Shown: in pieces, positions 21,566 through 32,928 of the stretch | Position numbering within the stretch: the stretch's first letter is position 1 | Layout: every line of letters begins with the position of its first letter | DNA from: Rhizophagus irregularis | Lineage: Eukaryota; Glomeromycota; Glomeromycetes; Glomerales; Glomeraceae | Reading direction: 5' to 3' | NCBI RefSeq assembly: GCF_026210795.1 | Contig: NC_089430.1 | Span: 4,402,001 to 4,466,000, forward strand | DNA length: 64,000 nucleotides | The notes under the pieces: generated by a model | The model's input: only the letters and a program-made list of their open reading frames with translations | What the model was told of the DNA's origin: nothing | The model's database searches: none | Program-made: the position numbers and the translations under genes

Positions 21566-24500
21566 ACTCCAGGCCTCCAACTTTCGCCGAATTAGTTTCT
21601 ATTTTCTGCTTTATACTAACGATTATTTATTATTTATATTAAGATACTAGGACTTTGGATTCTCTCTTACATCTACAAAATTCCGTCTATGAAAAATGTT
21701 TCTGATTGACCCATCAGGCTTGATTTTAGCCGATATGGTAAGTAAAATATATGACATGCTTTCAAGGGAGGGAGTACTACGGATCCTAGGCGAGTCCTGC
21801 GTCATATTATTTCACTGCTCTCCAAATGTTTCCGAAAAATTCTATGATGTTTTATGTTATACATTATCGGAATAATTACGGTCCATCATCAATGATTGGA
21901 ATTTAAATCGGATGATTTTTATTTGCTTTATATAGTAGCGTTTTAAAGAAATTCACATAGTTACGTTTAAACATTTCAAATTTAAAATAAACTAGCAACA
22001 AAAAAAAAAAATCCGTCCACTCCAGCATAATAAAATATGTTTAGTTTAAATATCTGTTAATATTGATACGTGTTTTTGTCAGCACTACCAATATTGAGTT
22101 AGCGTTTCTCATGCGAACTTTTGTTAAAAGGTTTAATTAATAATTGTGTAATTAAATTACTTGAAGACACATTTGTTCATTCAGTCAGTTAGTCAGTTTA
22201 TTACAGCCTAATGTTTCTCCCACAACAGCTGGCTTTATAGTGTTTCTGGCATTTTAAAAAATTAATAAAATATGCCAGATTTGGTGTTAACAGAAAAGAA
22301 AAATTGTAAGACATTTCATCAGAAGTTAAGCTAAAAATGATCATCAATTACACCGAAACTCTATTTCACTGAATTCCATTTCGTCAAAGCCATTTATCGA
22401 ATGGATATTTCGCCAAATGGACATTTTGCTGAATGGACATTTCGCCGAAATATTATTTACTCCATTTGGTTATTTTATTGATTTTATTAAATATATAAAG
22501 AAATCCTTTCTAGAAAATTAAATGTGTCTTGTTGTTTTATAATATTATATTAATCATTTTTTACTTAATTAATATTAGTCAGTTACTTGAATGTTAATGT
22601 AAAAATGTCCTGGAAAAAAAAAATCTCCAAAAATAATTTAATTTTAATTTTCATTGCGCGATGAATATTTTTATAAAAATGTTAATTCTAGTTGTAATTA
22701 AATATTCATTCACATTAAATAAATTATAAAATAATTATATTATACGTAGTATACTGTACGTAGTTAATTTAAAATTAAAAAGACTAATTAAAGTATCGAA
22801 AAATAATCTAAATTTCTGGAAAATCAAAATATAATTGTTTCAGTAGGTGATAAAACATGGGTCATAAAATATATCTTGGAAGAAGTCTGGCTCACTCACA
22901 TATTCATTCAAACAGGTATAATAGTAGACAATTGATTATTTCACCAGAATTTATCCCAATATTTGAAGCTAATGATAGGTTAGTGTTTGTGTGACTAACG
23001 TTTAGATTAGCCTGTATAAATTAATTTTGAATTGCTGATCTGTATTTTTTATAGTTAAGACTTAAGACACGCTAGTCACGTTGTATATCTAATCCAATTC
23101 CGGTTAATGAAATTTTAATCAGAATTTTTTTTTTCCAAATATTACAAGGCGTAACCGTCGCGTTGCGCCGGGGATGATACTTGAATAAGGTCTAGTTTTT
23201 TACTATTATTATGATGGCATTAGTAGGAAATAAATGTAATAAATTACACAATTTATATGATTATACAAATAACAATGGATCGTGTGCAAGTGATATACAG
23301 TATATGAAATATTATTATTAGGTGCAAATTTATTATCATATGAAACAAATGTTGTAGTACTGTGAAATTTACAAATTCATTACAAAAACAACTTCGCATA
23401 AGTAGTTTATTGTTACATTGTTACAAAAAAACCTTTTTTTTTATCTTAAAAAATTCCATTGTACCATTAAAAAATTACATCCTCTAGAAAAAAAAATATC
23501 TCACTAATTAATATGAAAAAAAAAAATTCCCAGAAAATTTAATTATAACGATTTAATGTTACAAAGAATAAATAAATAAGTAATTATGTTAGTCTGTTAT
23601 TGAGTTTGATACAAAAAAAAATATTATTATTATTAATAATAAGAATCGGGAAAATTTATTCGGGAAAAAAAAAATTTGGTTTGAAGGAAAAAAGCCAAAC
23701 CAAACGAAAAAGGAAAAGGAGAATAAAATTTTCGGATTGGAAAAAAAGCCAACCGGAAAAAAACAAAAAAAAAACAAAAAAATTTTGAAAAAGTAAAAAC
23801 GAAAAAAAAAATTGTGGGAGGAACAAAGAGAAAAATCGGGTTGAAAAAAGAAACTGAAAAGGAAAAAGAAAGAAAACAAAAAAATTTGGGGGAAAAGAAA
23901 AAGGATAAAGAAAGAAATCGGTTTAAAAAAAAAATAAGTACCGGAAAAAAATTCTGAAAAAAAAGGACAATAATTCGGTCCAAAAAGACCGAAAAAAAAT
24001 CCAAAAAAAAAAATTAGACCGAAAAAAAATAATATAAAAAATAATAATAATACGAAAATTGTTTTTTTTTTAAAAAAAAAAGGAAAAGAAAAAGGTGTTT
24101 TGGAAGAGAAAGGAGGAAATATGAAAAAAAGAAAGAACTAATTAACTAATTGTAAAAAGATAAAAAAAAAATGAAAATTAAAAAAAAAGGGAAACCGAAA
24201 AAAATAAATATATTTGAAAAAAAAAAAAATTTCCGATTAAAATTTCATTAACCGGAATTGGATTAGATGACTTGCCGATTAACTATAAAGAATACGGATC
24301 AGCATTTCAAATTTTAATTTTTTTTTCCAATTCCCAACCAATCAGTTCCCCTTTTTTAATTTTGGTTCTTTCTTTTTTTCATTTCTTTTCCTTTTTTTCT
24401 TTTTTTTAAAAAATTTTTCGTTTTTTTTCCTTTTTCTTTTTTTTTTGTCTTTTTTTCATTCTTTCTCCATTTAGATTTGGTTTTTTTTCCAAAACCGAAA

Positions 24501-24930
24501 AATAATTTTTTTTTTTATCATTGATTAATACTATTATTTTGGTCCTTTAAGACATTATTTGTTTTTTTGATCTTTTTTTTTTAGACCGATTTCTTTCTTT
24601 ATCTTTATTCTTTCCCCAAATTTTTTTTCTTTTTCTTTCTAATTTTTTTTTATTATTTCTTTCTTTTTCCTTTTCGGTTTCTTTTTTCAACCCGATTTTT
24701 CTCTTCGTCCCTCCACAATTTTTTTTTTTCAGTTTTCTCGAATTCTTTAAACTATTTCTTTTTTTCATGTTGGCTTTGACTTTTTTTCCAATCTGAAAAA
24801 ATTTTTTCACCTTTTCTTTTTTCGGGTTGGCTTTTTTTCCAAACTGAATTTTTCACCATTTAGGTTTAGATCGGGTGATCGCAGGCAACGGTAAGCACCT
24901 TTTTTTTCGTTTCTTTTTTTCTTATGATAA
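21566..24930. repeat. Segmental duplication, copy 2, with purine and pyrimidine arms
   Basis: It matches 5657-8560 and then continues without the 2.95 kb insert into the equivalent of 11517-12350. Purine arm about 23640-24060; pyrimidine arm about 24350-24910. Segment 23026-23130 is inverted at 24231-24312 (shared CTAATCCAATTCCGGTTAAT and its complement), so a roughly 1.3 kb foldback lies inside. No gene is supported; long Lys- or Phe-rich ORFs are compositional. Confidence 0.65.
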
Positions 24931-24951
24931 ATTTTTGATTTTTTTTACTAA

Positions 24952-25177
24952 GGCCATACAAACTTGATTTTATGGTTTTCATAATATAAAAATTTCATCA
25001 ATAACCCGGCAACCCGGCTTTTAATTTTTTTTTTCAAAAATTTTATATGCGAAATTTTTTTTCAATTTTTAAAAAATTCTCACCCGGCATAGTAATAATA
25101 TAAAAAATTTCTTTTTAAGACTTAACAAAACTAACCCGGCCGGACTATGAAAACCATTTTTACCACTTTGTGTCGCC
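24952..25177. mobile_element. 226 bp Harbinger-like MITE with TAA target duplication
   Basis: The element is missing from the matching site at 12365-12367, which reads TTTACTAATACTTTTTACCC without interruption. Here the TAA is duplicated (24949-24951 and 25178-25180). The ends are GGCCATACAAACTTGATTTT and, reverse-complemented, GGCGACACAAAGTGGTAAAA, each followed by ATGGTTTTCATA, so inverted repeats of about 32 bp. TAA duplication with GG-starting termini fits PIF/Harbinger (Tourist-type) elements. It is non-autonomous and carries several ACCCGGC motifs. Confidence 0.8.
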
Positions 25178-25245
25178 TAATACTTTTTACCCTTAATATT
25201 TTTTTTTTTAACGAAGACTTTATTAGTACACATTGTAATCAAACC

Positions 25246-25370
25246 CATATTCACCATACATACATTTTCTATTAAATTTATATTGAAACCTACATCAAAT
25301 AAAACCTAGCTAATTTGAAACTTGTAACTACTAAAATTACTTTATATAAATTTCATTTCCGGTCCTCTTC
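25246..25370. other. Second indel relative to the copy at 12430
   Basis: About 120 bp (from CCATATTCACCATACATACA to CCGGTCCTCTTCCGATC) is present here and absent between CAATCAAACC and TTTTTTTCAACCCATTTTT at 12423-12448. No terminal repeats are obvious, so whether it was inserted here or lost there is unresolved. Confidence 0.4.
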
Positions 25371-25924
25371 CGATCTTTTTTTTCAACCCATTTTTTTTTA
25401 TTTGTTTTTTAGATCTGTGATCGGATTAACGCTATGGCATTACTCCATTACAGTCAGCGTCTTTTTTTCCGATTCTTATTTTTAATAATAATTATTTTCC
25501 TGATTATTTTATTTTTTTTGCTAAAATTTTTTTTTGTTCTTTCAAGTAATATAATCAAAATAAATGATTTTTTTATTTGAATAAACATGTTTCACATGAT
25601 TTTTTAGTTAGGATAAATATATTTTTTTATTTAGCATAAAATTGGTTAAATTGAAGATTAATAAATTATAATTTTTAAATTACATAGATAATTTTTTCAT
25701 CTAAATGATTAGTATAATACTTATATTAATATTGTTCATTTCTTTTATTAATAACAACTGAAGTTATATTTATAATAAAAGCATTCAAGTAAGAATAAAA
25801 AATTATTTTATTATATAAACCAATATTTTTTTAATTGTAAATGAAAAAAAACTATTTCAACCAATAGTGACTATCCATTTAATCAATTTAATCACTAAAA
25901 TAATCTATAGATTTTTTATTTATA

Positions 25925-26001
25925 TCTCTACTTATAAAATATGATATTTTTTATGTAAAAAACGTTAATCCCGGTGCAAAGCAATGGCGGGTGACTGCTA
26001 G
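25925..26001 (+). mobile_element. Helitron-type terminus (hairpin plus CTAG), possibly a 77 bp mini-element
   Basis: The sequence CCCGGTGCAAAGCAATGGCG GG folds with outer CCCG/CGGG and inner TGC-AAA-GCA pairs. Six bases later comes CTAG at 25998-26001, followed by T, as expected at a Helitron 3' end inserted between A and T. At 25925, preceded by A, TCTCTACTTATAAAATATGA resembles Helitron 5' termini, which would bound a 77 bp internally deleted element. An alternative 5' end is A|TCTGTGATCGG at 25414, where similarity with the 12.4 kb copy stops. No Rep/helicase gene is present. Confidence 0.5.
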
Positions 26002-26845
26002 TTAGTAATTAAAAAACATACAAATGATTTTCGTAAAATTGTTGATGTGAACCACATGCTGATATCTACCACTTATTTGGAATTATAACAAAAGGAATTA
26101 AAGCTTCATTATAAAAACTTCAATTTATTATCTCTAAGCTATAACGATTATTCATGATAGTTATTACTTCCAATTATCAATAGATTTAAAAGTATATTTT
26201 GATGACCTTTTTTTGTTAGGATAAAAAGAACGAATTACTTTCCTCTCGTCGACCAAATAATATTAAAAGGGTGAGATATTTATGATTCCTCTGAAGGAGA
26301 TCAAGTAAGATTTAGTTAAGATTTTCCACCAATCACTCGAAAAACTTTATCTTGATGGAAATATATTTTACTCCTGTACTTTAATATATCTAAATATAAA
26401 TAAATAAATTATTTACTTAACGTGCATTATTAAATATTTGAGTCTTTTTAATCTAATAATTTTTAATTCATAATTGTTCAAAGCGCAGCGGAGGACATCT
26501 GCGTTCGTCTATCCGCACGTAATCAGTGATCTTGGTTATATATAAATTCAATTTTACCATGTGCAACATCCGGTTTAAGGTTAAGATAGGAAAGTTAATT
26601 CCATAAACATTCTTTAAATGCACCAGTAACGTATCGTTTTTAAGAAAAAAATATAAAAAAATCTACCGACGATTCGACTGATAATTTTAGCTTATTTAGA
26701 CTTAAATTAAGCCATTTCTTAATCGATTGAGTTTAAATACCGAATTAAGTATTACAATTAAGTATTACACTTTATTTATTTATTTATCATTAAAATCACA
26801 AAATAGTCAATTACTCAATAATAAAAAATTAACCTAAAATAAAAA
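26002..26845. other. Intergenic DNA upstream of nothing recognisable; one GC-richer hairpin
   Basis: AT-rich, no gene seen. At 26484-26516 an isolated GC-richer patch can form either CGCAG/CTGCG or GCGGA/TCCGC stems, mutually exclusive. Function unknown. Confidence 0.35.
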
Positions 26846-28343
26846 TCAAAATTTTTCTACAATAAAAGTTTCAATTTCTTCAATATTATAAATTATTTCT
26901 GTACTTAGAATATTATTATAATTATCTTTAAAATTATTAAGATACAAATTATGATTAACCACACATAATGAACCCTGACCAAAATTAAATCCATGATCAC
27001 CACGAACCAATATAGCTTTACTTTCATTTACTACACGTCCTATTCTCATATTTCGAGTATCACTACCATTTTCAAAAGTAAAAATAAAATTATCTGATGA
27101 ACTATAATATCTTAAATTATTTTCAACAATATAATTATCTCCTAATGAATTAAGTCCAATAGAACTATATCCACCAAAGATTATATTGGATTGTTTAGTT
27201 TTAATTAAAACTAAACTTGCTACTCTTCCATTACATTTATTTTTGATTGAATTATTATTAATTCCATTCCGTCTACCACGATAAATAAGATTAAATTTAT
27301 AATATGGATCATTACCAGTACGAATATATTTAACATGTTGTTTATCAATCCAATTAATAATTACTTTTACTAGTTCTGATTCAATAATATTTGATTTAAT
27401 TTTAATTTTTCTAAGTGATGAAAATGCTAAAGATGGAAAAGTTCCTTTATGGTAATATTTTTCAATTTCTTTATAAATGAATTTAGGAATAATAGCTTTA
27501 TAAGGAAAGACTTTATCAACTATATCCTCACGAGAAATTCCTGCATACCGAATGAGAAGGAAAAAGTTAGCTATATTTTTCTTCAATGCTTCGTAATTCT
27601 CATTATTCCAATTGGTTCTATCGCTTTCCAAATCAGGCGTTTGTTCAATACCCCATTGGATTAAACAATCCCAAATCGCAATTTCTTTAACTTGTAAATC
27701 ATCTCTACTAAGTAAATTATGAAGGATATCTTTATCTATTGAAAGAAAAGTTTTTGAAGTAATAAATGGTAATGAATTGGCACTGAAAAATTCAAAACAA
27801 CATTCTTTCAACTTCTTACAACCGACAAGTTTATAAACTGCATTAAGAACAAAAAACAAATTTTGATAAATCCAACTAGTTTGTTTCAAAATTAAATAAT
27901 CTTGTACAAATTCGAATAATTCCTCAAGAAGTAATTCATCAGATGCAATCAACAATTCAAGAATATTTTCACCCGATTGCTTAGTTAAATCAAGTTCACT
28001 GGTGTAAATATATCTTTAATTAAAATAAATATAAATATATTATTATTACTATATAATATAATAAAATTAATAAAAAAAAAACATCTTACCTTAAAATCAT
28101 GTCAAAAACGATTGGAGTAACATTTGGTTTATTAAACATAATCATATTATCTTTCTTTTCAATCCAATTTGAAGAAAGTGCCCCTTTAAAATATGAAGAA
28201 CGAGCACGTAAAATAACCGAATGTGCTCGAAATTCTTTTGTATTGTTGGTTTCACCAACTTGAATAATTACATTATAATCATCGGAATCTTCTAATATTG
28301 AGGAAAGATCTTTTGTAAGATTAAAATAAAAAAATGTAGTCAT
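26846..28343 (-). CDS. BTB-BACK-TLDc domain protein, two exons
   Basis: Exon 1 is 28343-28090 and exon 2 28013-26846; the 76 nt intron has donor AAG|GTAAGA and acceptor TTAAAG, giving LRYIYTSELDL across the join. The predicted protein is 473 residues. The N-terminus is a BTB/POZ fold (DDYNVIIQVGE, FRAHSVILRARSSYFKGALS), followed by a BACK helical region (about residues 110-220: LEELFEFVQDYLI, then LSRDDLQVKEIAIWDCLIQW) and a C-terminal TLDc domain (about 290-473: GGYSSIGLNSLG, SDNFIFTFENG, then FGQGSLCVV). In other eukaryotes BTB-BACK proteins act as CUL3 adaptors and TLDc domains bind V-ATPase; either role here is inferred. The start is the ATG before TTFFYFNLTKDLSSIL. No frame damage is visible; this is the intact relative of the relics at 54763 and 60845. 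Confidence 0.88.
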
Positions 28344-30025
28344 TTTTTTTGTTATTTATTTTTTTTTAAAAAAAAAGAAACCCTAAATGGAATTTTATAT
28401 TTAATTGTACTTGTTTTAGTTATTTATTGAAACCAAAACGGAGTTTTATATTGTTTTGGTTATTTATTGAAACCCAAACAGAGTTTTAGTTATTTATTTA
28501 GTTATACAAAAATAATTAGGCTACACAGCATGATCAGATGATTGAGTGATCTGTCCGAATATGTGTCAGGCTAAGCCTCCTTGTGGCGTAGCAATTCAAA
28601 ACAAAAAATTGCGCCTATTTCGTAATTATAGGATTTAAAAGCTTTATTTTAAAGAAAAAGTAATTTATTCTGTTCTAAAAGTTTTTTCAAAATTCAAAAG
28701 ATCTTGAATGCTATTTTTTGAAATTAATGAATGGAAAAATTTTAAATTTTTTATTGTCTTTTGCTGATCATGTTCAAAATACTGTAGATTTAACACTGTT
28801 CTGACGAAAAAAAAAAAGATATTCAAAGCGTCATTTGTCACTTCAAATTACGTTTACTTAATGAATTTTAAAAGTTATAAAGTATGTTTAAGATGTTTAA
28901 GATAATTCTGATTTTCATTTGTCCATAATGTTTTATCGGATCAAACGGATCAAAGAATGACCAGGTCATTTGATGAGAATGGCTGAGACATTTAAATTTA
29001 ATACCAGTTATTTGAGTCACATTTGAGTCATCAGCTGACAACTAATGATTTTTAATATGGTCAAAAGTGAATTCTTCATATTTATGCCAGAAAACATTAA
29101 TAAATTCAGAAAGTATATTAAAATTGTAAGTTAATTTTAGCATCTTTGCTGTTTATTTATAAAAAAAATATATATATTAATATTGCTTTTTTAATACACA
29201 AATGTTTTTTTGTTTTATGCTAACATATTTTATTTATGTACAGTACGATCGATATCCGTTCCACTTTATGTTGTTAGTCATATTTACTTTGAAAAAAAGT
29301 TACTAATTACGTCTTAAGCATGAAATTCCTACTTTAAGTAAGACTAATTCTGTTTGATATGTATTACAAATTTTGTCCAAATAAAGAATTTATTGGTCAG
29401 CCAAAAAAAATATCGACATGTTATCAATAAGCTTTATTATTGTTAGCTTTTGTTTGATAAAACAAAACAATTTATTACAAATACTTAAGTAGTTATATAC
29501 AGTGACTAAACTTAACTGGATTTGCTTAAAAATATGATTTTAAAATATTTTCTTTATTTGCACTTAAATACATAAATGTGACAGATTACTTAAATGAAAC
29601 ACTCTCTGGAATCTAGATTAATAATATTTAACACCCGAAAATCTTATTTAATTTTATACATATTATATAAGATTAAATTTGAAATTTTACTAAACCACCT
29701 AAAAATTTTAAATCTATCAATTATTCAATAAACAACTGAATTACAAAACCCTAAAACAACCTAAAACATCAAAAATAAATAAGATAAAGTTCATCTCAGT
29801 AGAATTTTCTCAATAATAAAGTAAAATTAATATTCTCTAATGTTACTGGCTTACTTAACTTAAAACATAATTCAAATTAATTATAGCTAAATAATTTATG
29901 GAAAGAGATGTTGATGGTGTGTTTCAAAATTTTTATTTGTCTTTTGATTCGCTATTTCGATCTAAAAAATAGAAGTTTAAATTTTATCTTCCTTATTAAT
30001 TTCATCGATTTTCAATTGAAAAATA
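28344..30025. other. AT-rich intergenic DNA
   Basis: No gene, repeat array or RNA gene is recognised. A short GC-richer patch with the near-palindrome AGGCTAAGCCT lies around 28572. Confidence 0.4.
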
Positions 30026-32928
30026 TCAATTTGTTAAAGATTCTAATTTATAAATAAAAAAAATTCATTAGTAATTAAATAAATTTTATATCAAAAGAAT
30101 TAAAATTTACCTAAAGATTTCATGCTTATTATATTATCATTCTGTTCGTCATAATCATCGGAATTTTTTGGTTCAGGAAGATTATTGAAATTAAGTAGCC
30201 TGCTTGTATAAACAGCTTTGGAATGTGTTTCATATGACGGTAGTTTGTTGCTGGTTGGTAAACTAATGTTGATTTCTTCTGCTTCTTTAATTTGTTTTCC
30301 TATTTCTGATTGATCATCATATTCATGCCATTCATATAGAATATCATAAATTTCTCTCACTTCTGGTCGATTTAATGGATTTGCATCCAAGCACCTTTTA
30401 ATTAAATGCATAATTAATTGGGGCACTTTAATATTAAATCTTGGTCTAAGACCCAGACAAATTTTTATTGCTAAATTTTCATCATGACTTAAATCATAAT
30501 ACGGAGGTAATCCAGAAATCACTTCATACATAATTATTCCAAAACTGTAAATATCAGCAGCTTTAATATAATTATGTCCTCTTAAAATTTCAGGAGCAAT
30601 ATAAGGTAAAACACCATATATATTATTTTTTGTATTTTCTAATGCTTCATAATCTGCAGGTTTACATAATCCTACCCTATAAAAAAATTGGATACGATTT
30701 TTATAAAGTTTTTATACGATTTTTTTCCTTAGAAATAACGTATCATAATAGGATACGGAAAAATGCACAATTCCGTATCACTAAAAATATGGTTTGGATA
30801 CGGAATTTGCACGGGATTTATATGGAATTTACATGATTTGATCACTGATTTTATCACGAAATTTATACGATTTGGTCACTGAATTTACTATTTGTATTAT
30901 AGTTTACTATAATTGTATTTACATAAATCTAATTTTACTTTATTAAATTAAATAAAAAATAAAAAATAAACAAAGTACAAATACATTATGAAAATTCCCT
31001 CCTTATTAAAACCACCTATTGCAACCAAAATTATCTATAAGTTCAGGTTCATTTGGAGTCAAACAACCTAAAAGAACAAAAAAAAAGATTGGAAACAAAA
31101 CCCCCCCTCATATAGTATCTGCAATTGTCCAAGTCACCAAAGGTCAGCATTCCTACAAAAAAAGAAAGAGAACTCCAGAATGTCTGACCTACATTAAAGA
31201 AAAGAATTATGAGGCGTCTAATGAAAAAGAAACCAAAACAACAAAATAAATCCAAAACTGACCTACAAAAAAAGAAGACTCTGAAGCAACAAAATTGAAA
31301 CAACTTACAAAAAGAAAAGAATCTGAACCCAACTTACAAAAGAACAAGAAAATTTGAACTGACCTAAAAAAAGAAAAAAATCCTGAATCATCCTACAAAA
31401 AGGAAAGGACTCCCAAACTGATCTACAAAAAAGAAAAAAGAAACTGAATATTCTCACAAAAAAAAAATCTGCTGGCCTATGAAATTAAATATAAATAAAA
31501 AAGAAAGGGGAATAAAGAATAAACCAAAAAAAATATTTTTTTAAAAAGAGGGGTAACGAAGTTAGGAAAATTATAAAAAAATTTTTTTTTAAAGGGAGGA
31601 CGTCAAAGTTAGAAAAATAAAAAATTTTTTATAAAGAGGAAATAGAAATAGAAAGAAGAAATTTTTTTTAAAAAAAAGAAGAGTGAGAATAAAAGAAAAA
31701 ATTTTTTTCAAAGGAGAGTGACGAAAAAAAATTTTTTTAAAGTGAGGTACGAAAAAAAAAAATTATTTTTAAAAGGGGGTGACGAAGAAAGAAGAAAAAT
31801 TTAGAACAAAAATAAGACAAGAGAAAGAGAAAGGAAAGGAAAGACAGAAAGGAAGATCAAACTCATCAAAGTAAGGGTTTATATAAAAAACAAAAAACGT
31901 ATCATAACAAAACAATAAACAATCATGTGATCTCGTGTTATGATACGGGATTTTTGTAAAATTATCTTCTAAAAATATTAAGTTTAAAAATTCCGTATAC
32001 ATTCCGCATGATTAATTTTTTCCATATACATTTCTTATACATTAGTTTTTTTAAAAAATGTTCAAAAATGAATTGCTTATTAAATATACGGAATTTGTAT
32101 ACGGAATCTATAGAAACGTACAAAAAATGTATACAAAACGTATCCTTTCCGTATACATATTTCTTATAGGGCTATGTCAGTTATATTGAAATAATCTTGA
32201 AACTTTAATATATTACCAATATGTAAATTTTGATGAATTAGTTCATTTCCATGAATTTTTTCAAGACAAAATATAATATCATATAAATCACTAAATTTTG
32301 TATAATAATCTGTTCTATCATAATTTTTATCTAAATAATTTCGTAAATTTCCACCCTCCGCATATTCTAAAATCATCATGTAATTTTTTGTTTCTGGATC
32401 TTGTGTAATTCCATAAATTTTAATGACAGAAGAAAATATAAAATCTTTAGTCCTACAACGCATTGTAATCTAAATAAATATACATATTAGTAAAGTCATA
32501 TTTAAAAATGTCATCATATATACTAAGAAGATAGTTTTTACCTCATTGATAAATTTAGATGTAACATTTTCTGAATTATTTAAACTTTTGAGAATTACGA
32601 ACTCATTGGAACCACATCTTCTCCAATTATTATTTTTATCATCCCAACTATCAATATATCCATCATTCCATTTTGCTCTATATACTTTTCCGAAACCGCC
32701 TTCTATAACATATTCAATATCATAAAATTTATTGTAAGGTATCCATTCTAATACTTTATAACTATCAATTGCTGATAGTTGAGTTTCTTGAATTAATTTG
32801 TCAATATCATCATTACCACTAGTCCAATTTTTAAAATTTTGTTTAAAATGTATTGCATTACAAGAAATACACCATTCAAATCCAGTATTTTCTTGTTCAC
32901 ATTCTTTACAAATTCCACAACATCTCAT
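30026..32928 (-). pseudogene. Cys-motif/protein kinase relic, split by a transposon and lacking HRD
   Basis: Exon 1 (32928-32542, 129 codons) encodes CKEC, WCISC, a NWTSGNDDID segment, the glycine loop EGGFGKVYRAKW and ILKSL. A 72 nt intron follows, then exon 2 from 32469. The frame stops making sense at 32172, where a 1497 bp element sits inside the motif equivalent to DFG. It resumes unbroken at 30671 with LCKPADYEA, YIAPEILRG and RCLDANPLNRP. The two exon 2 parts together preserve frame and reach the donor after 30111; a last exon (30042-30026) is shortened by an extra A. The catalytic loop reads IHQNLHIGN where relatives have IHRDLHIGN, so both Arg and catalytic Asp are replaced. It was therefore probably inactive as a kinase even without the insertion. 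Relatives are at 40054 and 62539. Confidence 0.85.
30675..32171. mobile_element. 1497 bp non-autonomous transposon, CCCTATAA termini, CTA target duplication
   Basis: The left end is CCCTATAAAAAAATTGGATA and the right end, reverse-complemented, CCCTATAAGAAATATGTATA. CTA flanks both sides (30672-30674 and 32172-32174). Removing the element plus one CTA restores an uninterrupted kinase frame, which defines the borders to the base. Subterminal regions are rich in ATACGG/GTATAC repeats. The interior has degenerate ~45 bp units (CTGACCTACAAAAAAAGAA, 31150-31490) and purine tracts with TTTTTTTAAAGGGAGG (31540-31790). No transposase is encoded; the ORF at 31019-31249 is part of the purine repeat. A 3 bp duplication is seen in Harbinger and CACTA-like groups; the superfamily is undecided. 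Confidence 0.85.

Larger units (their letters stand above)
19583..21820 (+). mobile_element. Tripartite repeat element, copy 2
   Basis: It has the same order as copy 1: leader with ATCACGTGAT (19779-19788) and TATATATATA (19810-19820), array A with about five T-rich units (19880-20475), array B with about nine units (20490-21560), and the conserved 3' domain. Many array B units here carry ACGATTCGTTTACATTTGG or ACGATTCGTTTCC in place of the ACCTTCGTTTTCT of copy 1, so the array was homogenised separately after duplication. The stretch 19257-19582 before it is AT-rich with no gene. Confidence 0.65.

Noticed and set aside
31019-31303. ORFs inside the kinase-splitting transposon as a transposase
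   Set aside because: They lie in degenerate purine repeats, are 76-84 codons long and contain no catalytic motif.
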